Assembly (NCBI GenBank): GCA_021442155.1
Contig: CM038221.1
Location: 46,013,648 to 46,077,647, forward strand
Direction: 5' to 3'
Length of the DNA: 64,000 bases
From: Cymbidium sinense
Taxonomy: Eukaryota > Streptophyta > Magnoliopsida > Asparagales > Orchidaceae
In this document: piece after piece, positions 35,932 through 48,399 of the stretch
Layout: each line of letters opens with the position of its first letter
Numbering within the stretch: position 1 is the stretch's first letter
The notes under the pieces: model-generated
What the model saw: only the letters and a program-made list of their open reading frames with translations
Databases searched by the model: none
What the model was told of the DNA's origin: nothing
Program-made: the position numbers and the translations under genes

Positions 35932-37692
35932 AAAATTTGAACCCACGTCCAACAACTTGGAAGTGTTAAGTGGGATTCAAATAGATTTGAGAAGATTGAT
36001 TGAAAGAGAAATTTTGAATATTAATCCAACTTCAACAAATTTGGGTATGTTGAAATATGGATTCAAATATTTTGAGAAGGATGCTTCCATAGGTTCATGT
36101 TTGTTTGAATTTAGATTTTCTTTTGATTCGAGGACCCTTTCCTTTAACAAATTTGGGTATCTTAAAGTAAGGGTCAATTCATTTTGTTTAGTGATTTTGG
36201 AATTTCACTAACTTAGCAAATTTGTGCATGCTAAGTAAAGTATTTGAGAAAGTGATTGTTTCTTTTTTGTGAATTGTTTTTTTGTTTTAATTTTGGAAAT
36301 TTGGAATTCCCGCTTAGCAAATTTAGGTATGCTAGGTGAAGAACCCAAGTGTGTTTTGTTTGATTTTTTTTTTCAAAAATAGGATCCTTAGCAAATTTAA
36401 GTATGCTAAGAAAATCCTAAGTGTTTCATTTTTGTTTTGATGTTTTGATTTTTGGAAAGGTAGGATCGTTAGCAAATTTAGGTATGCTAAGGAAGTCCTA
36501 AGTGTTTCATTTTTGTTTCGATTTGATTGAAAGTGGTTACTTTATAGTAAATTTGGTATGTGAAAAGATGAAGTCCCACTTAGTTTTGTGAAATGGAGAT
36601 TTCACTTAGCAAATTTGAGTATGCTAAATGAAATTCAAAAAGATGTATTCAAAATTTTGTTTGTGTTTTGGTTTTGAAGATGGAAACTTCTCATTAGAAA
36701 TTTGGTATGCTAAGGAATGAAGTTCCAAAAGGTGCTTGAAAATTTTTTGGTTTTGACTTTGGAGACTTTACTTAGCAAATTTGTTATGCTAAGGATGAAG
36801 TTCCAAATATGTTTGAAAATTTTTAGTTTTGAGTTTTGAGACTTCACTTAGCAAATTTGAGTATGCTAAATGAAGTTCCAAAATTATTTGCAAAATTTTT
36901 TATTTTGAATTTGGAGACTTCACTTAACAGATTTGGATATCCTAAACGAAGTTCCAAAATGTGTTCGAGAATTTTGAGTTTTGAATTTAGAGACTTCACT
37001 TAGCAAATTTGAGTATGCTAAATGAAGTTCCAAAAATGTGTTTGAAAATTTTGAATTTTAAATTTGGAGAATTAAAAATGATTGTTGATTTTTGATTTTG
37101 AATTTGGAAACTTCACTTAGCAAATTTAAGTATGCTAAATGAAGTTCCAAATGTGTTTAGAATTTTGAAAATATGATTGTTAAGTTCTAATTTTTGAAAG
37201 AGAGGACTTCCATTCAACAAATTTGGGTATGTAGAATGGAGATCAATCTTATTTTTGAAATGTGAAAAATTCTTATTTTGCATGTGATTGTTGCTTTTTT
37301 GAAAAGGGGAATTCCAACTTAATCATATATGAGATATGTTTAAGTGGGATTTCCAAATATATATTTTTTAATGGGAAATCTTCATTTAATAAATTTGAGT
37401 ATATTAAATGAAGGTGTTCATATGTGCTTTTGAAAATTTTAATTTTGTTTGAAATGAAACTTCCATTCAATAAGTGTGAGTGTATTGAATGGAAAGGTTC
37501 ATGTGCTTTTGAAAACTTTATGATTGTGATTTTTGGAAAGATGATTGTTCATTTTATTTTGAAAATGAAATCTCCCTCAAAATGAATTGAAGGAAGATGT
37601 TCATTTGTGCATTTGAAAAATTTAGTTTTATTTGTGAAAATTTCTACATGTAACAATTATGAGAATTGTTAAATGAGAGTGATAAAATTTTT
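35932..37692 (-). repeat. Leader array of about 21 tandem hairpins (element 2)
   Basis: Same position and design as 5453-7224, but the consensus core is TCACTTAGCA, AAATTTGAGTA, TGCTAAATGAAG, with spacing of about 70-95 bp (near 36598, 36680, 36765, 36838, 36917, 36990, 37108). Arms change together. At 37378 the arms are CTTCATTTAATA and TATTAAATGAAG, near 37459 TCCATTCAATA and TATTGAATGGA, and near 36381 and 36462 AGGAT.CTTAGCA and TGCTAAG....TCCT. Confidence 0.92.
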
Positions 37693-37866
37693 GTGAAAAA
37701 TATTTTATTAAGTGCATTTTTGAAAAGGTGCTTTTTGAAAAGCAATATTTTTATGAAAGATTTATTTTATCTTTATTATTTTAGAATGAACCTTTCCTTA
37801 TCATAAAAATGATAAAGAGGAAGTCTTTAAAAGCTTTTCTCTTTTATTTAGATCTTTTTATCTTTA

Positions 37867-37922
37867 CCATTGGAGAACCCAATTGGGGTTTTAAGACCAA
37901 CAAGGAATGCGATCCTAAAACC
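37867..37922 (-). other. PBS-proximal stem-loops SL1 and SL2 (element 2)
   Basis: SL1: CCATTGG (37867-37873) with CCAATTGG (37879-37886), one bulged base. SL2: GGTTTTAAGACC (37887-37898) with GATCCTAAAACC (37911-37922). Relative to element 1, the SL2 outer pair has changed from A-T to G-C on both arms, which preserves pairing. Confidence 0.75.
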
Positions 37923-38060
37923 TAAAAATGTTGGATAACTCAACCTAAGAATGAAATAAGCTAAGTGCCAACAGAAAGAAATATAGTCTCGGATTCATAC
38001 CAAAGTACAAACTCATTATCGATACTCAAAGACAATAATCATTTACCAAAGATGTAGAGA

Positions 38061-38076
38061 GGAACCATCCCAGTTG
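38061..38076 (-). other. Primer-binding-site remnant of element 2
   Basis: GGAACCATCCCAGTTG aligns to GGAACCATCCCCAATAGA next to the PBS of element 1. The TGGCGACTC part is deleted or replaced by an A-run before the LTR starts at 38085. Confidence 0.6.
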
Positions 38077-38084
38077 AAAAAAAA

Positions 38085-39290
38085 TATGGTGAAAAATTTT
38101 TTATAAGTGCCTTTCAAATCTGGGAGAAGAGAAAGAGGGAAGGTAAAATTCATCTTTTAGGATGCCACACAGATCCATAGATGTGCTTATTGGTGATCAT
38201 TCGTCATCAAGAAATAGTTTACTATCTCGAAAGATAGAAATCACTACCCTTTAATGGACCTAATCACCTCAATAAAGACTCCTAAGGATGATGGATCTGC
38301 ATATGTACTAGAGATTCTTCCCCTACTTTACATGAAAATATAAAATAGGATTTATTTTGAACCAGGTTCGTTAAGTTCCCTACAGGGGCAAGCCCCCGTA
38401 GTTAATTATATCATAAGGAATGGGGATTCCTTAAGAAAATTCTCGATTAAGGTAAATGATCGTTGTCTTCAAAGATTTAAATAGGAAAAGAACTATCAAT
38501 CGATTGGTTCATTTTTGAAGATCAAATGGAATTGATCAAAGAGATGAAGTTATTATCGAAGCTAAAATGAAAGTTAAGTAGGAGATGCCCATGATGCTAG
38601 GAAACCTAGCGAGCATCTCAAACTATTCTATAGTTGGGCTTTACATTTTGAAATTGATTCAGCTCGTTTGAGTTATATTTTTCATTAGAAATTTAGAACT
38701 TATGATTCCATAATATAAGATTATAAAAAATGGCTAAGAGGTGAGGAATTATGCTTATGGCCCACAAAGGGGAGAAATAAACTTAAAACCTAAATCTATA
38801 GAGCTTTGGCAAGGGCTGAAAGCACAAACTAAATCTAATGTGAAAATGGGTATTTGGTTTGCACAAGAGAGGACAAACCACTCGAATGCTTTGACTTACA
38901 ATCACCTAGGGGTGGCCACCGACTAACTCCTCCTACAATTTTAAATACATATAAGCAAGTCATTATGCTTATGCAAGATAACTAGACTATTATTTATTTA
39001 AAAATAGACTAAGTCCTTAACCTCACTCCCTAAAGAGACTAGATCATGTAAGGGCATGCTTCAAATTACCTAAATTTAATGCAATTTAAATTTCATTTTA
39101 TTTTATTTTTGGACAATTATTTTGACTCTAGCTAATAGGATTGATTTGCCTAATGCATGAGAAATAAAATTATTGGACAAAATCAGCGAGAAGGGAGGAG
39201 GTGTGTTTCCACCATGACTCTCAATGGTTAAGCTAAGTTTCTCTGGAAAAGGTGAAAGCCCTCCAATCAAGAAATAATGCATGCATCAGA
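38085..39290 (-). mobile_element. LTR 3, PBS-side part (5' LTR of element 2)
   Basis: Aligns with 17468-18680 of LTR 2 throughout, at roughly 88-90% by eye. It includes the hairpin CTATCT-CGAA-AGATAG, then AGGAGGTGTGTTTCCACCAT near 39196. Similarity stops at about 39290 with AATGCATGCATC. Confidence 0.85.
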
Positions 39291-39424
39291 AGCAGATCTA
39301 AACCAGGGGTTGAATTTGATAAAATAAATGAAGGGTTGTAGATGGAATGTGGGAAGAGGAGATTTTGTCACAGGCTTGCCGGTTAACTTTTACAAGGGAT
39401 TAAGGTCCAGTCCACGTGGCGTAC

Positions 39425-40250
39425 TGGTAAAACTTTAAAATTTAGATTTATAAAATTCATTATATTTAACTTAAAGCGGATGGTTAGGCGATGACGCCAT
39501 CTATGGTTCCGGCTATCATGGTCTACTCCAGGAGGAGGTGAGTACCGGATCCTTATCGGGATTACGTGCCAAGAAATTCTTATAGACCTAGGGTGGTGTT
39601 TGTCTAAGGAAACAGACTTAACTCTACCTTAGCTGACAAAGTGCTTTTTTCTCAACCAAATGCATTCTATAATTCACAGCTCAAAAAGAAAAGCCGTTGG
39701 AAAACATACGGGCTACGATCGTGACCATAATTTAGTGGTGTCATATTGCAACAAACCACCGTCGAGGGCTCTCAGAAGCTATTTATGTGGTGCCATTTGC
39801 GGCAACGCTAGAGGACATGCCACGCCCCACGAGCTTAAGATTACTTTACGAGCTTAAGATTATTTGAATGTAAAAATAGTTATGTATTTAATTTGACATT
39901 GGCTCTTTGTGAGTAAAAAATTTCTTAATTTGTCACCCTCGACAAACGGTTACGGATGGGTGGATGGATTTTACTTTAAATTTAAATAATCAATTTCATT
40001 TAATCTATTTTTTGTTTGAATATTCGATCAATTAATAATGATTTGACATTAGAATTTAAATAGATATTATTATTTTTATTATTATGAAAATCCCTTCAAT
40101 TGAAATATTCAGTCAATACGGCCACCATCGGGGTGTTGATCACTTATTTTATTATTTCAAATCCTGTCAACTCTATTAATTTAATAATAGAGGATCAGAT
40201 CTACTGTCATATGATAGAATTACCCTCTCAAAAATTTTAGTAGATTAAAA
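39425..40250 (-). repeat. Uninterrupted inverted copy of element 2's target repeat
   Basis: In reverse complement, 40250-40100 matches 17290-17467 and 40080-39425 matches 43190-43810. Shared words include TTTGACATTG(G/A)CTC and TTTGTGAG (39894-39913 versus the complement of about 43370-43395) and TTAAAGCGGATGGTT (39472-39486 versus the complement of 43751-43765). Confidence 0.72.
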
Positions 40251-41080
40251 ATATTATAATATAATTAAAAATATTATATATATATATATATATATCAACA
40301 CAAGCAAACTAAACATAGGATTGCCTTATGATGCATAAATAAATTATCAAATGTAAGTGCTTGCATAAATTTTGAAATACTCGAACAAGAAGATGATTTG
40401 CATTGTAATTTGTGCAGGATTCACTTCAATCTAATGTTTTATTTTGAATGAAAATTGAAGTATTTGTGTTGAATAGAATGCGTGCACTATTCATTTATAA
40501 TTTGAGTCGACGTCTTTTGTCTCCTTCTAGACTCGTATTACAGATCCGGTGGCATAAAATATTTGAAATTAATGTATTACTTTTAACTTGATTCCCTTTT
40601 AGATTCTTAGCAAGATGCTCTTTCAAAATTTCAGCTTTATTTGGGCTTCGAAGTTTGTTTGTAAATGACTTAAATATGACTGTGGGCGGTGATTATCGTC
40701 TCTTTTTTTGTGATTTGAATATGCACGCAGGCGGCAATTATTGTTTTCATATGCTTTGAATATTGGTTGACTGGCCCCTCAAGGTTTCCAAATCCAGCTA
40801 TAAATATGAGGCAAGTTCAATGCATTTTCATTCGAATCCATTCAATTCTTTTAGGTGTTCTGAAAGTTGTGAGTGCGAGGTGATTCTACTAGTTCAAAGC
40901 TTCTTTTGTTTCTTTGGGTTGCTTTCTATTCACATTCCATGTATGACTTAATTTAATAATTTTTTGTCACTTACAAGCTTATATATATTTTTTAAATTTA
41001 GATTTGAGTTTAAGTAAGCAAGTTTTGATCGTCAAATTAATTCCATTCAGTTCTTGTTTGGGTCCCCTGTAAGTGTGTAA
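40251..41080. other. Unassigned AT-rich sequence
   Basis: Holds a (TA)n run near 40277-40294 and otherwise unique-looking AT-rich DNA with no reading frame of coding character. Short open frames (such as 40763-40951) show no recognisable domain. Confidence 0.5.
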
Positions 41081-41278
41081 TTTTTAAAATTTGTTGAGGG
41101 CAAGATTTCGTGCCTCCATGTGGAGGCTACCCTGAGAATCTCTGCTTACTACGTGAAGTGGTGTAGATACCACGATCAAACTGTCTTCCCCATCAAGGCC
41201 AAGAAATGCATGAGTTCATATCTGCAAGAAAATCACAATTTCCCAACTGCACCAAAAAAGGCACGTACAAGTACTTAA
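41081..41278 (+). other. Orphan open segment, possible exon fragment
   Basis: A stop-free + frame of 65 codons, without an early ATG, with protein-like composition: EGKISCLHVEATLRISAYYV, then KWCRYHDQTVFPIKAKKC, then LQENHNFPTAPKKA and a stop. It is less AT-rich than its surroundings and starts just after TTGTTGAG, a weak acceptor-like site. I do not recognise a family. On the opposite strand the segment is preceded by a better acceptor-like TTTTCTTGCAG (near 41232) but its frames are short. It may be a captured gene fragment, or chance. Confidence 0.25.
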
Positions 41279-41342
41279 TTTCATAATATTATAATTTATT
41301 GCAGCATATTATATTTTTTTTGCAAAAGAGAGCTACAAAATC

Positions 41343-41349
41343 TGCAATC

Positions 41350-41388
<39 letters not shown>

Positions 41389-41390
41389 TT
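41343..41390. repeat. (TA)n microsatellite
   Basis: An uninterrupted TA run about 30 bp long in the A/T-rich stretch before the GA-rich block. Confidence 0.85.
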
Positions 41391-41429
41391 TATGTTTTTT
41401 TTATTGTTTCTCTTTTTTTTTTTCGAAAT

Positions 41430-41549
41430 TGGAAAGAGGAAGAGATAGAAAGAGATAGAGAGAGAGAGGTTCGGCTGGAAGTGGGTAAACAAAAATAAAA
41501 CAACTTTTTTCTCTTTTTTCTCTTTTTTTTGCTTTTTGTTTTGGGTGAA

Positions 41550-41586
<37 letters not shown>

Positions 41587-42450
41587 AATTTGCTGTAGGA
41601 AGAAACGAAAGAAAGAAGAGAAAAAAAAATAAAAAAGCTTTGCTTTTTTTTTTGTTGGCTCTGCGAATCCGAGAGAGAGAGAGAGAGAGAGAGTAAGAGA
41701 GTTGGCTGGAAGTGGATAAAACAAAAAATAAAACAACTTTCTCTCTTTTTTTTGGTGAAACCTAGAGAGAGAGAGAGAGATAGAGAGAGAGGAAGAGAGA
41801 GAGAGAAAGAAAGGAGAGATAAGAAGAAGAAGACCTGGGAGGATTACTGAAATTTTGATCAGAGTGATTGTTGTAACAAAGGAGAGGAGTGTGAGTGCTA
41901 GGCCTGTAGGGAGGAAGAAGAACAGTCAGTGGTCTCAGCCCACGTAGGGCAGAAAGTAGTGGCAGAAGGTGATTTCACAAGCTTATGAAGTGAAAAAGGG
42001 AAGGAGAAGAGGGAAATCAAAGACAGTGATGAAGAGGGCAGAAGGAGAACTGTAATTCAAATAGAGAAAAGAGAGAGAGAGAGAGAGAGAGAAAATCAGA
42101 TGGAGTTCTTCGGCTGGAGCATCCGTTAGAAGAAGATCAGAAGAAAGATTGCTGCCTAGACTAAAAAGGATAAGAGTTTAAGGGAAAGAGGGCAGCAGCT
42201 ATAAGGATGAGGTTGCGGAAAACCCCAGATTGCTTTGGGAGATGGCTGGAGGAAGAATGAGAGAGGGAGGTGGAGGAACGACTTGCTGCCTGGGAGGTCG
42301 AGGCGTTCGAATGGGAGATCGTGTGTTTTGCCGATGGAAGAGAGGAGGAGCGTTCGTTGTTTTTTTTTGGAGACGGGAAGGAGTTCACGCGGCATGTAAT
42401 GGGGGAGCCAGAGCGAGAAAGAGAGGGATATAGTTTTTTCTTAGACCCTT
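41430..42450 (-). promoter_or_regulatory. GA/CT-rich, promoter or 5' leader-like region
   Basis: Contains (GA)n runs at about 41553-41582, 41670-41694, 41763-41800 and 42068-42092. Between them repeats AGTTGGCTGGAAGTGG(A/G)TAAA and AACAA(A)ATAAAACAAC (near 41470 and 41700). The minus strand is pyrimidine-rich with a TCTTCCTCCCTACAGG acceptor-like site near 41910. CT-rich stretches of this kind are common in plant gene leaders. No linked coding sequence is found, so it may be an orphan or a transposed promoter region. Confidence 0.4.
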
Positions 42451-42975
42451 TTTTTTATCGTGTACAGGACATAGGAAAAGGGCCTTATGAGTAAGTCGAC
42501 GTGACGGCTTCTCATTGATTAGGAAGGACGATTAAGATACGGAGAAAACTGAAATGTGGGGCGGCGGCTGATCGCTCGATAAGGTAAAAGAAGAAAAAAA
42601 AATGCATATATATATATATACTCTTCTAAAATTTTCAGCTCATAATTCATTCTCTTTTGTAATTATGATAAACTAATGTGCTGCAGTCATTCGTAAAATA
42701 TAAATTTATAGAATATTAGAGTGGCTAATGTGTTGAAGTATTATAGAAATCTAGTAATTAGAGCTTTGACTATTCTAAATAAAGAGGTACATGTCGCTAG
42801 TGAAACGATAAACATTAAATAATGTATTTACCTTCTTTTTTTTATAAACAGCCTATAGTTAGTTATATATATATTTTATATATATTTTAAAGTGGATTCA
42901 ATTAGATTATATAAATGAACTGATTATCCTGTCTCGTAACTAATATTGTTTAATAACTTAAGAATCATCAACTCA

Positions 42976-43099
<124 letters not shown>

Positions 43100-43117
43100 T
43101 ATAAGAAACAACAGTAA

Positions 43118-43189
43118 ATATTAACTCAAAGCAAGAGAAGTCCCATGTCTAAGATAGAGGGTTGAGCTCATCAAAAATATGAATAACCA
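43118..43189 (-). mobile_element. LTR 3, outer end
   Basis: AGAGAAGTCCCATGTCTAAG, then ATAGAGGGTTGAGCTCATC matches the final 70 bp of LTR 2 (25375-25445). It ends near ATAACCA at 43189 in place of GTCAACA. Confidence 0.75.
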
Positions 43190-43815
43190 TATATGCTCAC
43201 AAACTCAAATCAAATTAATCAAAATCAAATATCAATACAAATATAAAATCATGCAAATCACTAAGTTCTAACTGTCAAAGTGAAATTTAATATTCAATAG
43301 TAAAAACTAAAACTCAATCCACCTTTCGCAACAGTTTATCGGAGGTGACATTAAAAAAATTCTAGCTCACAAATGAGTCAATGTCAAATCAAGTATTATA
43401 CTATATTCACTCTCAATCAATCTCATGCTTGTAGAGTGTAATCAATTGGAAACATTGATATAGACAGAGCTAGACCGAGTCCTTATGATGACCGAACCAT
43501 TATATTACGATCAATAAGAGTATGCTCCCTAATGGCTCCTTTGAGTTATGAATCATGGGTATACTTGATGACAAAAAAGTCATTTATCAATGTAGACTTA
43601 AGATTGTCTCCATGAGAAACACCATCCTGTCTAAGTCATTGACGACGTAAATGATATAAGATCCTTGGTGGGCTCAACTACCTCCTTTGACTAAGTGGTG
43701 ATGCGATATGATGATGGAACCATTTATATCTGCACGTCATCATTTCCCCAACCATCCGCTTTAAGCTAAAAATGATGAATTTCATAAATTCTAAATTTTA
43801 AAACTCCACATGCTG
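43190..43815. repeat. Right half of the repeat into which element 2 inserted
   Basis: Reverse-complement match to about 40080-39425. It is contiguous with the left half (17270-17467) if element 2 is removed. Confidence 0.7.
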
Positions 43816-46800
43816 CTACTATACACTACACATTTAACGACCTAACGACTAGCCTTAATCGAAAGTTCTCTCTCACTTATTAGGAGTAGTAATTAACTAT
43901 AGGTTCTTTCTCCTATAGGAAATTTGGAATCAGATCTAAAGTTCTCACAAAATGAGGGCAAAATCTTCGAGTAGTGTCTTATATACTATTCCATCTGCCT
44001 TCTGAAAATTTCATCGACACTTTAAGTCATACTCTTCAATGTGAGTTGAAAAATTTTCTTTTCACAACTAGTTATAATTTTCTTATTATTTGGTTTCATC
44101 TACTTTTAAAGGAGGATAATCAATAAGATCATAATATAATCTCTTGATGACAGTTTTAATGTCTTAAGGCTCCTCTAACTTCTATATAAAAGTAATTATT
44201 TTCAACTTATATCCATTAGATTATATTAACATCTTTCCTAATTGAGATGATGGGCATCATTTATCATTGCTAACAAATATTAGTGTAATGTTTCAACTAA
44301 GCAAGTCTTGTGATTTTTATCCTTTTTTTAGTTTTCTATATAAAAGCTCTTTTAACCCTTACCAGTTTCTCTTATTTAAATGTGTGTTAGATTTGGATAT
44401 AAAGTTAAGACATTGAATACTTTCTCTCAATCGTTATAAATAATCTAACACTCAACAAGAGCATAGTTATAAAACATCCTAGACTTCATTGTTCAATCTT
44501 GATTTAGGAGGAATAGCCTAATCAATTCAAGGACAAAATTATCATATCACTATTCAATAATAGCAAGTTACAATCAAGACTATAAAGTGTTATTTACTAT
44601 GAAAAATATTTTGGTCAATTACTAAAATCCCCCTAAAGCTACTACTAGGGAGAATATTTTGACATGATATGGACAACAACTTTTATTTATATCACATTAA
44701 GACCTGTGTTATATTGTATTTGCTTCTAGGAGGACTATACTAATTATCTTTAATTACTTTGATAACCTTCCAACCTCTTATGTCATGTACCTTCAAGTCA
44801 TGCCATTTTTATATTTAGTAAGAGAACTATCATGATTATCCTTAGTCAACATCACAACGTTCCTTCACTGTTATGCCCAGCGCGTTTCAGCCTTGTCTCA
44901 TTCACCTTTAGAAGGATTTCTATTTCGACTCAATCACGTCCATGACCATCCTATACTACCTCGCTTGCTACCTTCAAATCATGCATCCTTCACCTTTAAA
45001 TGAAAGACTATCCCTATCATCATTCATAGGCTCTATAATCTTCTAGCATTGCTTCATCTATTGCCCCTTATTGAATTGCCAACATTAAAAATATCAATAA
45101 CTCTTTTTAACCCCTTCTCAAATTTGGAGAAGAGCCTCTTTTTATAATTCTTAGATATTATTAGCAAAATCATTTTTAAACAAGTTATATTTTATTTTTT
45201 TTTCTAAATTTTTCATTAAATTTTTTCCTTTTTGTCTTATTTTACCATTTTAATTTATATTGGCTGTGATTAGTATTTAATACCATCGTTTTTTTGACTT
45301 TTAGCGTGCTATAATTTATATTGAAACAATTGGCCCCTCTTTCAAAAAATTGCTACATCGCAAAGGAGCACTAACGGGGACCGTTGCTTTCCAGAACTAG
45401 TAATAATATTTGACGCGTCCATTAATATGCCCTACAAATTAGCTGTCATTATCCTTTTCACATGATGTGCTTTAACTGTTTTAAAAGCTGACAGCTGCAT
45501 CTACGCAAAGCTCAACCTAAGCTCTTAATTTTTTTTTCCTAACCTTTTCATGCAAAATATTGAATACCATACCCTACCTGTTTCCCATCTAGGCCATCTC
45601 AGTTGGAATATTGGTTCATTATACTCTCAATAATAATCAGGCATTTATGAAAAAGCTTTCAAATACATTAATGGTTCATAATATTATTTAAATATCATCA
45701 ATTTTGGATAAATTTTAAATACATTTATTTTACTTTTTACTATACTTTATATTCCAATCAAATACTAAAATTTTCAAAAACTATGTATTTACTTTACTTT
45801 GTATTCCAACCAAACAGCCCTAATATAGGCGATATTTAACTTCAAAATTTTGACAATAATTTTCAAAGCCTTTACTAACAAGAATTCATCGGCACCCACA
45901 ACAATATATAAACTTTAATATTTATATAATTAACACCTAAATCTTTAAAATCACATTAAAAATATAACAACCTTTTTAAAGAGAAATATACCATTTCCTC
46001 CATTAAATATAACTATATATATATATATATATCAAATTTTAGACATTAGATATATAAATTAATAAAAATTATGTGATATGTGTATAAAAATATTTTAAAA
46101 AAAAACAAAAAACATACAACTTGTTTTTTTTTTATAACAATTAAGATCATCAAAAAGAGAAGGAAAAAAAAAATAAAGTCCAGAATCTGCAAAATTTTAT
46201 CAAAAATGCCAAAATATTTCCAAATTCTGGTTACAATTGAAAAAAAATAAAATAAAGAAAGATCAAATGAACTATGATTCACGAGAAACAAATGAACGGT
46301 GATGGGCCCATGGAACCGATCCCCCTCAACGGGTTATGATGGCCGGAACATGGAATGAGTGGTTCTAATAATGGAAAGCCATCCACTTCCCTTTAAGGGT
46401 CTATTTGTTCACTTGTGCCCTTTCTTGATTCCTTCCTTTAACCAATCAGAATAATGATCTAAAGAACAATACAGTTGAAGGATTCATCTGCTTTCTAAGT
46501 CCAATAAGGTGGCTGCTAAATTAAGTATCTCTTCTACAGTTGTCATGATACACACATAACTTAATAAATATATTTATTTTCTTAAATTTGAAAATCAATC
46601 ACTCATGAAATATATACATAACGGTGGGATGAACAAGATGCACTATCTGTTGAATTTAAAAAAAAAACTTCTTAAATTCAATTAAATTTATGTAAATTAT
46701 AAAAAAGATTTCTTTAAATTAGAATATTTTTTTAATCTTACTTTATTTAATATCATGATTCTGTCACTCCAACATAAATAGACAAATTTGTGCTCTTCTT

Positions 46801-47372
46801 TACCATGCTTTTTGAACATGGAGTCAAAACGAGATATGATTGTAAAATTTATAAATGATTGGAGAGGACAATCATTATTTGTCTTGATTGTCTTCTTCTT
46901 TAACTTTAATTGGTGATTTCTATTGATTGATTCCTCTTAGATTCTTTTCTTTCATTGGCATCATGTTGATGTGATGATTTCTGTTTAACATCTTTTTCTT
47001 ATTTGCCTTTTTTAATGAGGAATTTGTTGCCAATTATATCATTTGTGTACTTGCACCAATTATTCTCCATTTCACATTAGAAAAAGGTATATTTTCTTAA
47101 GATTTTCTTGTCCCCAATGCCAAAATTATGTATTTAACCTTCTTTTTAGGAATCGCTTTATAATTTAATTAATAAGTTCGTGTTTGGATGGCAGAATGGA
47201 AATATAGTTTATGTACTTAACGGCAGTTTGGCGAAGACATAAAAAAATAATAATAAAATATAAAGACAAATTATGGCCATCAAAACAATTAAAAGTAGCA
47301 TGGTATACTTTAGCTTTCTAATCTTTGTACGATGTCGAATGGACCACATTGCCAATTAATGATTATTTTAAT
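43816..47372. other. Unassigned AT-rich region with faint repeats
   Basis: No gene is supported. Around 44500-45030 there is a very degenerate tandem pattern of about 200 bp (a TACCTTCAA(G/A)TCATGC word near 44788 and 44971, and GGAGGA(C/A)TA near 44507 and 44730). A short (TA)n is at 46013-46031. Open frames such as 46046-46291 are A/T-run artefacts. Confidence 0.4.
45715..45830 (-). mobile_element. Possible MITE end
   Basis: On the minus strand the segment begins GGGCTGTTTGGTTGGAATAC and contains a related TTTGATTGGAATATAAAGTA. The GGGC.GTTTGGTTGG form is common at ends of plant hAT/Harbinger-type MITEs. I could not find a clean second terminus, so this is tentative. Confidence 0.3.
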
Positions 47373-47377
47373 ATGAG
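47373..47377. repeat. Target-site duplication, left copy (ATGAG)
   Basis: Directly precedes TGTTGAGCGCC, the LTR terminus. The matching copy is at 54148-54152. Confidence 0.85.
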
Positions 47378-47498
47378 TGTTGAGCGCCAAAAAATTTATA
47401 GCTAGAATAAAACTTTACATCTTAGCTTCTTTGGAAAATCTAGCATGCACGCAAATAGTTGAAAAGAGAATAAGGAATTCCAGATTTTTTATGTGGAA
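47378..47498 (-). repeat. Tandem duplicate of the LTR terminal 121 bp
   Basis: Starts TGTTGAGCGCC and repeats the beginning of LTR a (TAGAATAAAACTTTACATC..., AAAAGAGAATAAGGAA..., TTTTTTATGTGG). It then restarts as TGTTGTGTGTC at 47499. It lies inside the target-site duplication. Confidence 0.85.
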
Positions 47499-48314
47499 TG
47501 TTGTGTGTCAGAAAACCTATAGCGGTAGAATAAAACCTTCACGTCTTAACTTTGTATAAAAATTCAACACGCACACATATAGCTAAAAAGAGAATAAGAA
47601 ACTTCAGAATTTTTACGTGAAAAAACCCCAGAAATTGGGGGAAAAAAATCACGGGGTCTAACCCACTAAAAATGTACTACTATATATCTGTTTTGGAGTA
47701 CAGAGTTTAAGTCTTCCCGATAACGGGATTACAAGATTGTATGTGTGAAATCCTGATAATAGGAATTCCAAAATCAGTCCACAACAATATCACGTGATAG
47801 TTGGGCATGCGGTTGTTGGTGGATCGACTGGTAATAAGGCGTATCGGCGGCATGGTGATGACGAACTTCAAACTTCTAGCTCTCTCTCTCAACTTTATCC
47901 CCAAGTTCGCTTCTAGCTCCTTCCCTCCTTCATGATAAGAATGTGGTCCTATTTATAAGATTCTGAGACGACATTTTGGTTATTGTAGTCAAAATATTAA
48001 AACACTCAATCGGACGGTCCGTATTGATTCACTTGATGATAGATAGTTTTTTTTTTGGCAATTTGACCTTACAAATGACCTTCGATCTGAGTGATCTTAA
48101 GCTCGTCGAGCCGCTTAATTCGACTATAAGCACGTCAAATTTGAAATTCATTTGATAATTCAATCAGTGTTTTGAAGTTTCACATGTAGCATTTGAGCTT
48201 GATTTAAGCTCATTTGAACTTGATTTGACTTGGTTCTAGCATTGTTGAACTTGTCTTACTAAGTCGTTTAATTTGAGATTTATGCTTCATTTATAAATTT
48301 TAGAGGGATATATC
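47499..48314 (-). mobile_element. LTR a
   Basis: TGTTGTGTGTCAG to GGGATATATCT. It is homologous along its whole length to LTRs b and c (shared ACGTGAAAAAA.CCC, ATCGGACGGTCCGTATTGAT, CACATGTAGCATTTGAG). Confidence 0.9.
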
Positions 48315-48335
48315 TGTTACTCCTATATTTTTGGA
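48315..48335 (-). other. Polypurine tract (minus strand) at LTR a
   Basis: On the minus strand a purine-rich CCAAAAATATAGGAG run abuts the LTR start. It is less pure than the tract at LTR b. Confidence 0.5.
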
Positions 48336-48399
48336 TGATAAAACTTATTTCATCCAAAAATAAAATCACATTAACTAAAAAATAGTTCATACCGGTAGC

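Noticed and set aside
41401..41736. 111-codon minus-strand frame rich in S, L and F
   Set aside because: Produced by (GA)n runs read as CT; composition is purely low complexity.
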